From Capniomyces stellatus (Eukaryota > Kickxellomycota > Harpellomycetes > Harpellales > Legeriomycetaceae): DNA of 64,000 nt. The notes under the pieces were generated by a model. The model ran no database searches and had not been told where the DNA came from. It saw only the letters and a list, made by a program, of their open reading frames with translations. This document shows, piece after piece, positions 11,510 to 22,966 of the stretch (positions within the stretch are counted from its first letter, which is position 1; every line of letters begins with the position of its first letter). Where the stretch lies: positions 397,984-461,983 of the forward strand of contig LUVW01000022.1 in assembly GCA_001661515.1 (NCBI GenBank), given 5' to 3'. Made by a program: the position numbers and the translations under genes.

Positions 11510-14164
11510 TTAACTGAGGCGGTTCTTTGTCAGCCACTCGATAGCCTCTGCAACTCCGTGATTCGCAGCTCTGCGGTACCATTCACGGGCTTTAGGCATG
11601 CTTTTAGTCAAGGGTGCGTGCCTTGGGCCTAGGTTGCAACCGGGCAAAACGGTGTTTGGATCATAAAACCATCCTAACTGACACTCAGCACTCGGCAATC
11701 CTTGAAGCGCAGCCTTTTCACACCAATTGAAGGCCTCGAAAATATTGCTAACATATTCCATTTCAGACTCAAATCCAACTCTGGTGTTATCTATGTACAT
11801 CCTGGACAATGAAAACTGCGCCTCTTTGTGGTTCAGCTCTGCCGCCGCCATATACGACGCACATGCGGCTCTAAAGCTTCTAGGAAACCCATGTTCGCCT
11901 GTTTCGTATAAACAGGCCAAGTGGTAATGAGCCGGGGCATATCCAAGACTTGCTGTGTGTATTAAAAGCGCATGTGCTTCTTCTGGGTTATAAGGAATTT
12001 CGTTTGACACATCAACAGGAACCGGGGGCTCTCCCAAGTACAAAAGTGCAACAAAGAACGCTCCGTGGGGGCACTCTTGCGTTGCTAGTCTAGCCGAAAG
12101 CCGAAAGTATGCGTGCGCGTATTGCAGGTTTACAACGAGTCCCAACTCGCCTAAAAGATATGCCATTGCGAGTCGGTATACCGCAGCAGTCTCGTTGAGG
12201 TGTGAGGCTAAAATGTACCATTGAATGGACTTTTTGTACTTTTGGTTTGACTCGTAGTAGATGGCAACGCTCATGGCAGCCGCACCGTGGCCTAGATCAG
12301 CAGCTAGCGAGTACATTTGTATAGCCTTTTTTTCGTTCCTGGACTTTCCAAAAATCCCATTGTAAACCCAGCCTCCCTTAATGAAAATAGCCTCCGCAAC
12401 GTTGTTTTTGGCAAGTCTGTTTATCCAATACTTTGCAAGTTCCAGCACACGTCCATTTTTTGCCTTTCTAACAACAATTGGCAGCTTTTTCTTTATAAAT
12501 GACGCCAGCCTCTGGAAACCACTGTAGTTTTTTTCAAGCTCAACCAGTGTTTCTGTAGCTTGTATCAGATATTTAGCAAATTCTAGCTGTACCGACAGTC
12601 CTTCCTTGTCCGGCTTCTGTAGCTTGGCCAATTTATTGTACGCCTCAATATCTCCAAATTTTAAGCTTTTCATATACGACTCGTCTTGGACGTTCAGCAA
12701 TCTGTGCATAGACATGATTGATGCTCCTAACTTTGAATAGGTTTCGTAAAATCCCCCCGTGTCCGCGCCCCCTGCTGCATCCGCCTCAGGCCCCTCCATC
12801 AGCATACCTGGAACTTTGTTCAAACCATCCTTTGTCGCCTTTGCCGCCTTTATTCCGTATCCTTTTTCCACACCCTGGCCGAGTACATCACTACTAGACT
12901 CGCCTCCCTTGTAAGCCATATGTGGGCCCATGTCATTACTATAGCGTATTAGCCGGTTGTCTTCAGTTTTTGCAACATTTCTGCTCACCAGACTGCTGCT
13001 GTTACTATTGTTGAAATTAAATCTGTCTGCCACGCTAAATCGGCTGTTCTGACCTTCCATCCGCCCGCTAGTATAAATCGCTGCTCCCTTCTTGGCTCTA
13101 TCCGCATGCTTTTCAGCTACTTGAAACACCCCGTCGATATTTTTGTTGCTGTCTTTAAGTTCTCTGATAGAAGGTGCTTTTCTGTTTGGTATTGCCGCTG
13201 TGTTTTTGTCTTTTGGCTCTGTTCTTGGTTTTTCGTTGCAATACTCAAACACACTGCACGACTTGCTATATTTCTTTGCTGTGGAAACTGACGGCTGGCT
13301 CGTTCTGTTACCCTTCACGCTTCGTTTAAGTTTAGTGTCGCTACTCGAGTAGTTTGTTGACACGCTTGTTTGGCTTTTAGAGTTTCTTTTTTGCAATAAT
13401 ATGTATTGATGCAATGGGTCTTTTCTGACCGAGTTACGCCCAAGCTTACTTGGTTTTTTTCTCGAGTCCACATCTCCGCTTAGCTCTGAGCAAAACTCTG
13501 ATGCACCCAAATCATATGAATTTAGTGTAGGTGAGGTGTAGTTGCGTGATCTATACACCGACCCAAACGAGTATCTATTTTCGCTAGGCTCAAACGACAA
13601 GTTGGACTTTGAGCTAGCCCGCGTACGTGCCACGTTTCCGCTACGCTCTTCTATTCTGCACGCAGCGTCGCCGTAGCTGCTTGAACTGCGCGAATAAGTT
13701 GTGCCTGACATTTGAGTGTCTCTAGCTGTTTCCGCTTCGTTTACCCCTGCCTTGGACTGGAGTTCTATATTACTAATGTCCGCTGCAAAGTTTGAAAACG
13801 CCAGTTTCTCTTTAAATAGTTGGTCGTTGCTATCCCCCAAGTCTAAAAACGATTCGTACTGCTTGCGTCTCTGTGCTATCTTCACTAGCCTATACCCTGT
13901 ACTACTACTACTGCTGCTGTTGCTGTTGTTGCTACTGTTACTGCTTATGTTCTTTATGCGACTGTAGTTGCGGTGGTTTAGCAGGGTGTAATTGTTGCTA
14001 TTTCCCCCATAAGCGCTAAACAAGTTATGCTCTGAATTATGTCTCTGCTCGTCTGTTCGGCTTAAAAACCTGTTAATTCTATTTAGAGGTTGTCTACTTG
14101 TACCTATGCTATTGAGCCTTATTCCGCTGAATGTGTTTATATCCTGTTTGTTTGAACACAACAT
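11510..14164 (-). CDS. SKT5: Sel1-repeat chitin synthase activator, Skt5/Chs4-like
   Basis: Single exon of 884 residues. The N-terminal about 480 residues are Ser/Asn/Arg-rich and probably disordered. From about residue 500 a helical region leads into tandem Sel1-like repeats (about 590-880), visible as WYILASHLNETAAVYRLAMA, ALLIHTASLGYAPAHYHLA, ASYMAAAELNHKEAQFSLS and EWYRRAANHGVAEAIEWL. This layout, with a disordered N-terminus and C-terminal Sel1 array, is that of Skt5/Chs4 proteins, which recruit and activate chitin synthase III at bud necks, septa and hyphal tips. Some family members end in a prenylated CAAX box; this one ends TKNRLS, so it has none. A poly-Ser/Asn stretch near residues 73-90 comes from trinucleotide repetition. 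Another Sel1 adaptor remains possible, but the match in layout is good. Confidence 0.8.
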   Translation of the reverse strand: MLCSNKQDINTFSGIRLNSIGTSRQPLNRINRFLSRTDEQRHNSEHNLFSAYGGNSNNYTLLNHRNYSRIKNISSNSSNNSNSSSSSSTGYRLVKIAQRRKQYESFLDLGDSNDQLFKEKLAFSNFAADISNIELQSKAGVNEAETARDTQMSGTTYSRSSSSYGDAACRIEERSGNVARTRASSKSNLSFEPSENRYSFGSVYRSRNYTSPTLNSYDLGASEFCSELSGDVDSRKKPSKLGRNSVRKDPLHQYILLQKRNSKSQTSVSTNYSSSDTKLKRSVKGNRTSQPSVSTAKKYSKSCSVFEYCNEKPRTEPKDKNTAAIPNRKAPSIRELKDSNKNIDGVFQVAEKHADRAKKGAAIYTSGRMEGQNSRFSVADRFNFNNSNSSSLVSRNVAKTEDNRLIRYSNDMGPHMAYKGGESSSDVLGQGVEKGYGIKAAKATKDGLNKVPGMLMEGPEADAAGGADTGGFYETYSKLGASIMSMHRLLNVQDESYMKSLKFGDIEAYNKLAKLQKPDKEGLSVQLEFAKYLIQATETLVELEKNYSGFQRLASFIKKKLPIVVRKAKNGRVLELAKYWINRLAKNNVAEAIFIKGGWVYNGIFGKSRNEKKAIQMYSLAADLGHGAAAMSVAIYYESNQKYKKSIQWYILASHLNETAAVYRLAMAYLLGELGLVVNLQYAHAYFRLSARLATQECPHGAFFVALLYLGEPPVPVDVSNEIPYNPEEAHALLIHTASLGYAPAHYHLACLYETGEHGFPRSFRAACASYMAAAELNHKEAQFSLSRMYIDNTRVGFESEMEYVSNIFEAFNWCEKAALQGLPSAECQLGWFYDPNTVLPGCNLGPRHAPLTKSMPKAREWYRRAANHGVAEAIEWLTKNRLS

Positions 14165-15950
14165 CTTTTTTTTAGCCTCTATTCTTTTCCTGCTTTATTT
14201 AATTCTATGTCTCTTCCAATCCCTTTTTTTTCACTCCTTTTTCTTTCGCCAAAACCTTGCCTCTAATTCGTTCCTAACTATCAATACTATTAGTTAAACT
14301 CGATTAAAGTTGGCTTTCTTTTTTCATATATTACTAATTCGGCTATATATGTCCTTCTCATTCAAATCAAACTGATTCAATCAATACCAGTATTCAAGCG
14401 CGATTTGTGTTCTGTGCTACTCACGCTATTAAGGCAGAATTTTATTTTATTTAATCTCAATTCGCTTCTTTAAAAAAATAAAATTGTTGCGGTTTTTCTT
14501 TATTTGTTATGTTATATTTACTTTTTTATGAGAATATTTCAAACCGCCTAAATGAAATGCGTGCTTGTATTTTGCTTTTATACCATCCGTATCGGCATTG
14601 ATGAGCTAACAACACCACTACTAATATTTCACTGCCTTGCTCTTGAAAGCCCGCGTCGTATACTTTTAAACCTTGTGTTAATTTTCAGCAGTTAGCACCA
14701 AGTTTGGCCCACGTTAAACTTGAAGCTTAATTACCACCAATGCTATTATCATCATCGTTAATAATTCTGGGTTTGAATTACCAATACTTTCACACCATTT
14801 TGCATATTCATTGGCTCTGGCTCTTGCTCTTGCTTTTCCATACACTTTTTTTTTTCTACTTGGAAACTCTGATTTTAACTGGTAAATCGTGTTTCTTTTT
14901 CTTACTTTTTCATATTTTTTTCGTAGTATTAATACATCAAATGTTTTGTATTATTAAGCGTAATCGATCTCATAACCTGGAAAAGCAAATAACCCAGAAT
15001 CGGTGTCTTATCCTAAACTTTGTTTTGTGTTTTTGCCTTTACAAATTGCATTACAACGTTCTTGCAATGTAGCTTCTAATGAGCTACCTCTGACTTTGAA
15101 TTGTACCTGTGCTTGCATATTCCATTAGTTTTTGCATTCACTTTTGTTTATTTTTGTAGGTGATGTCTACCAACACGCTTAATATTGACTAGCATGTTTT
15201 ACCAAGTCTGCCTCAATCTCATTTTTTGAAATCACAGTAACATCATACTTTAGCTTATTGTTTCTGATTTATTTGCTCTGTCTACACTTGCGGAGCTTAT
15301 TTTAGCCCATTTGTCTTTAATCAGTGTCTTGACAATTCCCAAATTACTTCCCCATTATTAGCAACGAGCCGGAAACCAATTAAAACAATTCACACATTCC
15401 CCATAAAAAAAGAGCCCTTTTTTGAAAAGAAAAAAAAACACCTACCCCGGGATTATTTAAACGCCTTTTAAACGCTTGAAGTCTTGTTTAAATTCATAAA
15501 TACCTATTAGTTGCGACAAATCTCGCGAATATACATTCATATTTTGCAGATTTTTTCAGCAAAATTCCACACTTGAAACTCGATCCAACCCACACATACA
15601 CCACACACAGGCGCCGTGTTTACAGAGTGTTAATCCCACATACATTGCAAATATTCAGTTACATTGTTTCCAACTTAAATTTCAAGCTGCTAAGCTGTTG
15701 TGGCGCTGAAACAGACCACCAAACGCCATACCGTCGCCATTACCATAATGCGCTTTACCAATAACCAGATAGTCGATAATTGCGACGCTGAGTAGGTTAA
15801 AGCAAATCAACAAGTATAACCCCTAAACTGAAAAGAAAAAAAAACAGTTGGAAAAGAAATTTTATCCTCAAATATGGTAAATAAGTATTAATTAAACCCG
15901 CGGTGTGAATTATAAATTTTAAAAAAAAAATAAGAAAGTCAGAACAAAAA
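14165..15950. other. AT-rich intergenic region
   Basis: 5' flank of the Skt5-like gene on the minus strand, then spacer to the 3' side of the HMG-box gene. Pyrimidine tracts are common. The 110-codon frame at 14740-15072 is Leu/Phe-rich with no family resemblance and looks like chance in T-rich DNA. No RNA gene recognised. Confidence 0.45.
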
Positions 15951-16015
15951 GTCAATGTAAAAAGCCAATGTAAAAAGCCAATGTAAAAAGCCAATGTAAA
16001 AAGCCAATGTAAAAA
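15951..16015. repeat. Five tandem 13-base CCAAT-containing units
   Basis: Unit GCCAATGTAAAAA: one GTCAATG variant followed by four exact copies, head to tail. It lies about 65 bases beyond the stop codon of the HMG-box gene, likely in its 3' untranslated region. Each exact unit carries a CCAAT pentamer. Confidence 0.85.
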
Positions 16016-16081
16016 GTCAAAGCAAGACCAAGATGTAACAAAAGTAAAGCCAAGAATATTAAGCACTAATTCATTGAAAGT

Positions 16082-17442
16082 TTAAGAATCAATAAATTTG
16101 GATTTGAACGACTTCATTTTCTCCAAATACATCTCTCTTTCCTTTGTGTATACGTCAATGTATCTCTGCTTGTCGTGCTGGGGAAGTTCCTTCCACTCCT
16201 TGGACAGTATGCGCACAATGTCGGTTACTGAGTTTTCTGGGCCAACCTTCAGGTCCTTTCGGCGCTCCATTGAATAAATCAAGTAAGGCGACAGGTTTTT
16301 CTTTGGTGTGTGTGGGTTTATAAGCATTGGAAGCCCTCTTTTCCCCTCCTTCTTTAAAACAATGTTTCGTCTTCTTCGGCGTTTATTTTCAAGATCGATG
16401 AGGTTTGGATTTATCTCTTTCCACCATTTGTTTAATTCTGCCTGTCTGTGCACGTTAAGCGAGTTGGCCTGTTCGGCGTAATGCTACAGTGACGCACAAT
16501 TATAAATACACAATATTTTATTTGCAGTGCCTATAAGCCATATGGCAAAAATAATCTTGCTCAGTGCATCAAAGTACCTGTTTTTCCGATTGGCTCAAGT
16601 CGTTCCACAATTTAGCTATATTGTTTGTGGCAATTGTAGCTTCAGATGTGTTTTTTTTGAAATAGTCCTGCGTAAAAACGTTATAGCCGCTCAGCGGAGC
16701 TCTTGGTGGTAACTTGACGAGTGCTAAGGTTTAAATATATACAATGAAGAAAAAAAGAGTTGTAAGCGAGTACAACACATTTTAAAAGTAGTTTACGATA
16801 TGTATAGCTACAAACCCACTCTTTATATTAAAATGGTGCAATAGTGAGCAGTTTTTTTTGGCGAATTGTACAATGATGTTGGTAAAAGGGTAATATTTGG
16901 GAATATTGGAAGTGGGGAATAACTTACAGGTTTTTCTGTTTAAGGTGGCTATTGAATGAACGCAATTTATTTATTATATTGATGTTAATAAAGCGGTTAG
17001 TGTGTACTTTATTTTTGAAATCGTAAAAGTTTTTATAAATGTAGTCAAGAATGATTAATAGTAACAAAATACCTTCATGGGCTTTTTTGGCCGAATCTTT
17101 CTCGGATTTCAATTTCTTGGCTAGAATCTGAGTATCTGTCAACTTTGGCTTGCTCTTGGCTGTCTTCTTGGGTTTTGATCTGCCAGCTTTCTTTGTTTCC
17201 TTCTTGGCCACCTTTTTGGTTGCTTTCTTGACAACATTGCTGACTTGCTTTAAAATCTTCTTCTGGGCCACAGTTTTTTTCTTGGGCAACGTCTTTTTGG
17301 CTGTGTTTAAATTTCTGATGTTCTGGCTAGGAGCGATCAAAGGTAAAAGGGATTTGGAAAACAAAGTTTGATTTAAAAGCAATGACTTCTTTGCCAAAAC
17401 AGGCTTCAATCTGTTGAGAGATTTCAAAAAAAGGCTAGACAT
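16082..17442 (-). CDS. Mitochondrial two-HMG-box DNA-binding protein (TFAM/Abf2-like)
   Basis: Three exons, 17442-17073, 16723-16578 and 16483-16082, joining in frame to 305 residues. The N-terminus (MSSLFLKSLNRLKPVLAKKS and on to IRNLNT) is Arg/Lys/Leu-rich without acidic residues, as in mitochondrial presequences. A lysine/alanine-rich linker follows (about 50-105). HMG box 1 starts near residue 127 with LPPRAPLSGYNVFTQDYF and continues to LWNDLSQSEKQ; its core is encoded by the middle exon, which the unspliced frames miss. HMG box 2 (about 215-290) runs from PKKNLSPYLIYSMERR to LSKEWKELPQHDKQRYIDVY. Proteins of this kind bend, coat and package mitochondrial DNA, and in animals also start its transcription. 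A nuclear HMGB protein is less likely because of the presequence. Confidence 0.8.
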
Positions 17443-18467
17443 TAGTTTGGCTAATTGTATTCGTTAGGTGATATAGTTGTGATGGCTTTAAGCTTGGATT
17501 TAAAAGATAAATAAATAAACAGACTATACTTTATTTGATAGTTAAACAAATCGCACTCTTTGCAAAAGAAAAAATAAGCTTATTAGGTGTGTTATATTCT
17601 ATATCACGTCGATACACTATTATTTATTTATATACCGTTTAATTTATCTCCAATGTTCAAGACATTACTATTATTGCTAGCAAATTGTTTTTAGATTCAC
17701 TCCCTTAATTAGCCCTATGGATTAAAGTGGTTAAATATCAGCTTTAAAGCTGTTCGTTTATTTACTCTCAAGTCAAAATCTCAATTGTTTACATTAAAGC
17801 CACCACCAATCATGTCAGCCCAAATTCAGTAATATGAAATACTGAAATGCAGTAAATTCTAAATTGAAGGAAAAAAAAACACGTTAATTTAATTCTTTGC
17901 TTTTTGAAAAGCAAGCCGTTAATCAACCACTAAATACTGGACTGTGTTTGAATTCATTGGTAGTTTCATTTTTGAGAATTTTAAATAGCATTAAACCTGA
18001 ATTTGGATGTCAAAGCTGAAAGTGCGCAGCTCTGTTACAGTAGCAATAACGTTAATGGCAATATAATGTGCAACTATGCAGGCTTTGTGTATCAGAAGAT
18101 AAAGTATAATTACAGTGTATTAAGCTGGCTTTTAAAAAAAAAGAGTGTACTGCCAAACTGAAAAGCACCAAGGTTTGTTGAGCTCTGTATTAGTCCGGGA
18201 GTCGTATCAAATTGGCCCGATACCTATTACGAATAAGCTAATTTCCCAATAGGGTGATCCATGGAGTTACCACGCTGATGATAAGTAAGAGTAAGAGTAA
18301 GAGTAAGAGTAAGAGTAAGAGTAAGAGTAAGAATGTGAATGTGGATTGAAATAAGGTATAGTTGATAATTAAAATAAATAAACCACATAAATAATAATAA
18401 TAATAATATTAGTTGTAGTAGTAGTAAGATATTGTAAAAAGTAGTGTGGATAAAATGTGGGACATGA
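17443..18467. other. Intergenic region 5' of the HMG-box gene
   Basis: AT-rich spacer between the divergent side of the HMG-box gene and the stop codon of the PhoD-like gene. Apart from a hexanucleotide microsatellite (18285-18332) and ATA/GTA triplet repeats around 18391-18426, nothing stands out. Confidence 0.45.
18285..18332. repeat. Hexanucleotide microsatellite (GTAAGA)8
   Basis: Eight uninterrupted copies of GTAAGA in intergenic DNA downstream of the PhoD-like gene. The six-base unit is the same length as the repeats inside several coding regions of this window. Confidence 0.92.
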
Positions 18468-20318
18468 CTATTTTAGCTCGAGTGCAGGAATGAATACTTG
18501 GTATGGAACAGTACCGTTGTTTGTTTCGTTCTGTGCGTGTATATGTACAATAATACCCTTGGAATCTACTTCCTCAACAAAAGAGGCAAAATTTCGGCGA
18601 CCTAATAGCTTTTTGTTGTTATTTGGGGGCGATTTTCCATTGACATCTTGTGGGAACAGCTCATACATTATTTCATTAGTAAAATCGTCTAAAAAGTATT
18701 TCTTTGCTGAAAGATGAGCCATTCTAATCACAGAATTTGGAGGAGGGGTGTTGACAATTGCAGACGAAATGATTTGAGGCATCATCCGGTAGTCGTTTTC
18801 TGGCAGAACGCTTGAATCGTTAGAGGCAAATCTACCAGCACCACAGCAATGCACATCGCCTGCAACAAAGCTAACTCTGATTCCCCTGGTTCTGGCAAAC
18901 TCCTGCAGCCTAAGAATGAGCTTCCTTCGCTCATCCATGTGTATTCCAGCCGTCCAGTGATCGTTCAGGTCGTCAAGCAACTCTGGTTCGCCAAACTGAT
19001 TGCATACGCTAGAAAAGGTTCCATCTTTTTTAAAAAGTCCCAAGTTGGTTATTCCCGACTTGCTCAAAAAGGACATGCCGCTTTCGACATATGTTAGTCT
19101 AGGGTAGACTATTGGAACACCCAAAATGACTTGGAGCTGCTTGGTGGTTGGCGGGAGGTACTCAAGTCGCTGGAATGTTTCGTCGTATGTTTTTTCTGTT
19201 ACAATTTGATTCAAAACACGTTCATATCTGGTATCAATTCCCAAAATAGTCGTGTATGGCCCCAGGTTCTTTAGAAAACTGAATCCGGTATCTCCATAGT
19301 ATCCGTGATGCCTCGAAAGCTCGATGTTAGAGTGGGCTTGGAAAAGCAGCCAGTACTTGAAAGCATACTTCTTGACTCCCTGGAACACCAGCGAGTTGTG
19401 CAGGTAGTCTGGGTATGAGCCCCAGCCATCAAAAATGTCGTGGTCGTCAATAATAAAGCTTGAAGGTATAGTCGTCAACGCCTTTGTGAAGTTGTTTGTA
19501 TAAAAAAATCTTTGGACGTATATCAAAAAGTAAAAAGTGTCTATAAACTTGATCATCTCCGCCGTGAATGGGAACACCATGCGGTCCTCCCGGTTCTTCA
19601 TATTCAACCAGCTATTCCAAATATCTGCCTTCCAAAAGGAGTCTGCATAGAGCTGATCTCCTCCCCCAATCATCACATGGAACGGAATGGTTTCATGCTT
19701 CTTTATCAAGTCGTCCCAAACAACATTGTCTCCCCCCAGATTTATCTTTGTTTCCTCTGTCACATTTGCTGACCACCCATTACATGATGTAAAGCACCAC
19801 CTCCACTGGCCACATTGACTAGGTATAGTAAAGTCATAGTAGTTGCAGTCGTTGTTTATATCATAGTGGATTTTCTTCTCGTTGTTAAGGTCAATTGGTA
19901 TTCTTATGTCGTATCGACAAAATTTTGATTGCTCAAAGCTCCCTATCACTGTCGAGACCCCATAAATAGGTGTCTGTGACGTGCCATCGTAAAAAGACAC
20001 CACTGGTACAGGATATACCTGTGGTACTAGCAGCATAACGCTTCCCATCCATTCGGCTGTTGACAGGTCTGTGCCAACAAACATGATGTTTGGCCCAAGA
20101 ATTCCATCCCTCCTAATCCTCTTGTTTGGTATTCCTGAATTATCGAAATGCAAACTGTACTTGTAATCGCTTTCCAGCAAGTCCTTTGGGAACTGTCCAA
20201 CATTTACGCCTGTGACATTTTCAAACTCTCCATAAGCCCCATGTCCAGAATCCCTGCTACCTTCCGCAATGTAACCGCTTTGTTCCAGCAGCCTTGGATT
20301 TAAAACTGGGAAATCCAT
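18468..20318 (-). CDS. PhoD-like metallophosphatase (paralogue 1)
   Basis: Single exon, 616 residues, starting MDFPVLNPRL. Landmarks of the PhoD-like (alkaline phosphatase D, calcineurin-fold) family appear in order: GPNIMFVGTDL near residue 75, WRWCFTSCNGWS, IGGGDQLYADS (about 220), the IDDHDIFDGWGSYP metal-site block (about 290), DTRYER, WTAGIHMDERRKL and FVAGDVHCCGAG (about 485). The GD, DDHD and GDVH motifs supply the expected metal ligands. There is no signal peptide or membrane segment, so it may be cytosolic; the substrate of fungal members is not settled, phosphomono- or diesters being likely. A close paralogue lies in opposite orientation at 25647-27482. Confidence 0.88.
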   Translation of the reverse strand: MDFPVLNPRLLEQSGYIAEGSRDSGHGAYGEFENVTGVNVGQFPKDLLESDYKYSLHFDNSGIPNKRIRRDGILGPNIMFVGTDLSTAEWMGSVMLLVPQVYPVPVVSFYDGTSQTPIYGVSTVIGSFEQSKFCRYDIRIPIDLNNEKKIHYDINNDCNYYDFTIPSQCGQWRWCFTSCNGWSANVTEETKINLGGDNVVWDDLIKKHETIPFHVMIGGGDQLYADSFWKADIWNSWLNMKNREDRMVFPFTAEMIKFIDTFYFLIYVQRFFYTNNFTKALTTIPSSFIIDDHDIFDGWGSYPDYLHNSLVFQGVKKYAFKYWLLFQAHSNIELSRHHGYYGDTGFSFLKNLGPYTTILGIDTRYERVLNQIVTEKTYDETFQRLEYLPPTTKQLQVILGVPIVYPRLTYVESGMSFLSKSGITNLGLFKKDGTFSSVCNQFGEPELLDDLNDHWTAGIHMDERRKLILRLQEFARTRGIRVSFVAGDVHCCGAGRFASNDSSVLPENDYRMMPQIISSAIVNTPPPNSVIRMAHLSAKKYFLDDFTNEIMYELFPQDVNGKSPPNNNKKLLGRRNFASFVEEVDSKGIIVHIHAQNETNNGTVPYQVFIPALELK

Positions 20319-22966
20319 TTTAGTCTACTCTTCTCGCTTTTCTATTGTAGACTGTTACTTGAATTCGAGCGTTGACTTTTGATTAATAAATCAGCACTAC
20401 TAATTAAACTCGCCAGCCAAGGTCAGAGTATAAAGACAATACCAGTAAGGCAAGCAAAAAAAGAAAGAAATATCAGTTTATATTAGTTTTGGCTCAACCC
20501 CGAGTAGCTGAAATCCTGGTAACCAAAACGTGTATCTTGAGCCAAGAATCGTTTGTTTGACTGAAAGTTATGTGTAATTAAAAAGATTGAGACCAGAATG
20601 TTGATAATTGATTATTGGTCTTGATAGTAAAAAGTTCAAGCCTGCACAAGAGTTTTTTTTTTATTCAAACTAAGCAACCCTGCCACTCCTTTTTATATGC
20701 TCATCCCTATGTTCTTTCTGTTACCTTTGTAAAATATCATGCGTTCTGAAATTAAAGGACTTGTGAGTTTATTGGTGCGAACTTTTGGAGTTTTTTTTTT
20801 ATTGGCATTAATCTCTGGGGTTTAACTTCAATCTCTTTTCAATTCCCTAAACTAATCCCTTTTCTTCTTGAAATCAAGTCGATATTTTTTTTATTGAAGG
20901 GGTTCTAATATTATTATCGAACTATGCATCTTACCAATTAAATAAACTTGCAAATAATATTGCGTTTACAGAGCACACCCCCCATTCGTCACCAACTACA
21001 TCTACTACTTCTAGCTTGGCCAAGCTTGCCACCAAAGTCATTGTTAAAACGCCTTTACGTTCACTTTTTTTTCCACTGCCAATGCAATCATTTGACCTTT
21101 CAAAACTATATAGAGCGAAACCCAACTACGAGAGAATTTGTATCGCAATGATTTCTGACTATCGAAATCCACTCTCTCTTTTTTTTATTATTACTGAAAA
21201 TCAATCCATATCCACTCTTTCTTGGCACTTGATTTTGTTTACATTTGTAAAAAAAATAATAAAGGTTGTGACCTTCCTTGTTTTCATTCTCGTTTTGCTA
21301 AAACGCGAGTGAACTCAAGTCTGGTGTTATTTGAGCTAACGATCATATTAGCCTGAATTGATACCATTGTACCTTTGTTTTATTGAAACTTCAATGAGGC
21401 TACTTTGATCAATAAAATGTGCAAACATAAAGCAATAATATTGATCGGTAGCCTTTTATTCTAATGTCTAGGTTAGTGGAGTTTTAGAGACTGTCAATGA
21501 ACTTGATAGTCGTAAATATGCCAAGAGAAAAAAATATAAAAAAAATCAACGTTGTGCCGATTAAATGGGCTTCGAGATAGCATAAACATAATCCATTCAG
21601 ACAAAACAATCTATCCGTCTTGACTTTGATGTTCATTAAGATTTCAAGGTTTTCTCAGGCTTTAAGATTGTTGCAACCCGAGTGTAGAAAATACTTGCAA
21701 AGTTGTGTTATTACCATTTGGCGGCTTGATTTTATTCTGTTTGGTGTTTGTTTGGGAGTCTATCAGACTTGGACTTGATATATAAACCGAAAAGTATGCT
21801 TTTAGGAATGCCTTTATGCAACTTGATGGGTTGTTTCTCGGTGTTGAAAAAGAAAAGAAAAATACTATGAGATATTATTATTATTGTTACTTAATTAAGG
21901 AATAGAACTCAAAATAAATATCCACAGCCATTGGATATTTTTAACGCAAAACGCCATTTTCAAGGTGAAAACCGATAATTTAAACCAGTCAATTAAATTC
22001 TAGAATTACCAAAACGTTAAGGAATTATTAAGGCAAAATCGTAAAGTAAGCAAGTAAAAAGGCAAATAAAAAATATCAAAAAAACCCGAATTAAAAAAAC
22101 GTCTATAAACCGACTATTAGAAAAGCACCTAATTATAAAGTTTTGGCCATACATTATTTATGAACTTACCAAACTGACAAATAGTTTATGAAAAGCAAAG
22201 CTTTGGAATGTTGTTTATATTTACTGACCAATAGTATCATCCCAAACCCAGTCCAAGCTCAAATTAAATTAAACCATAAATCAACTTCTGAACATTAGCT
22301 AATATGTTGTCAGCATGTATCCAATAGAATCAGATGCAATTATTCATTTTTGCTGAATTAGGCGGTTTATTTTATGTTATTTTCTAAAATTTACCTTTTC
22401 TTTTTAAGCTTGGGAATCGGCCATTGGCTTTATAAACAGTTTAAATTATAGAATGGTTGGTGTAATAGCAAAACAACTCGCCTTGTAAAAAAGACGTCCC
22501 GCTACAGAATTGGTTGGAACTAGATTTGGTTTACTATATTACAAAAGATGATTGAATTTCAACAATAGTAGAGGTAAGACTTGCTTAATAAACGTTCAAT
22601 TGAATGAAGGGTTTGATTTCAGTTTTTGTGGGCAAATTGTCAGTTTAGTCCTTTTAAAAGTGCTTTATCAGTTTGCAAATAAGGAATGTGAGTGTTTAGA
22701 GAATATTTAAAAACAACGAGTATTACTGTTTAAGCAGCAGGTTTTAGAGAAAATCAAGAAGCGATTTTTAATAACACTTTATATTTATAAAAATCAGTTC
22801 CATCCTGCTTAATAGTGTAAAGTCTAGTTAAATATATACTGCTGTCTCTACACAACCTGGAGCAAGCAACATTTCCATTTTAAATACCACCCGCACCACC
22901 CTAAGCTATATTCACATTAGCAAAGACCAAAGCTCGAAAACCCCCGCTGGATCATATTAGTACAAA
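20319..22966. other. AT-rich intergenic region between PhoD-like gene and type II membrane protein gene
   Basis: About 2.6 kb that should contain the divergent promoters of both neighbours. Overlapping short frames near 20931-21312 occur on both strands, show no motifs and start in T-rich DNA. The run 22785-22960 just before the downstream ATG is the probable promoter and leader. No RNA gene seen. Confidence 0.45.

Noticed and set aside
20931..21312. Overlapping short frames on both strands
   Set aside because: AT-codon-driven, no motif, no splice partners found nearby.
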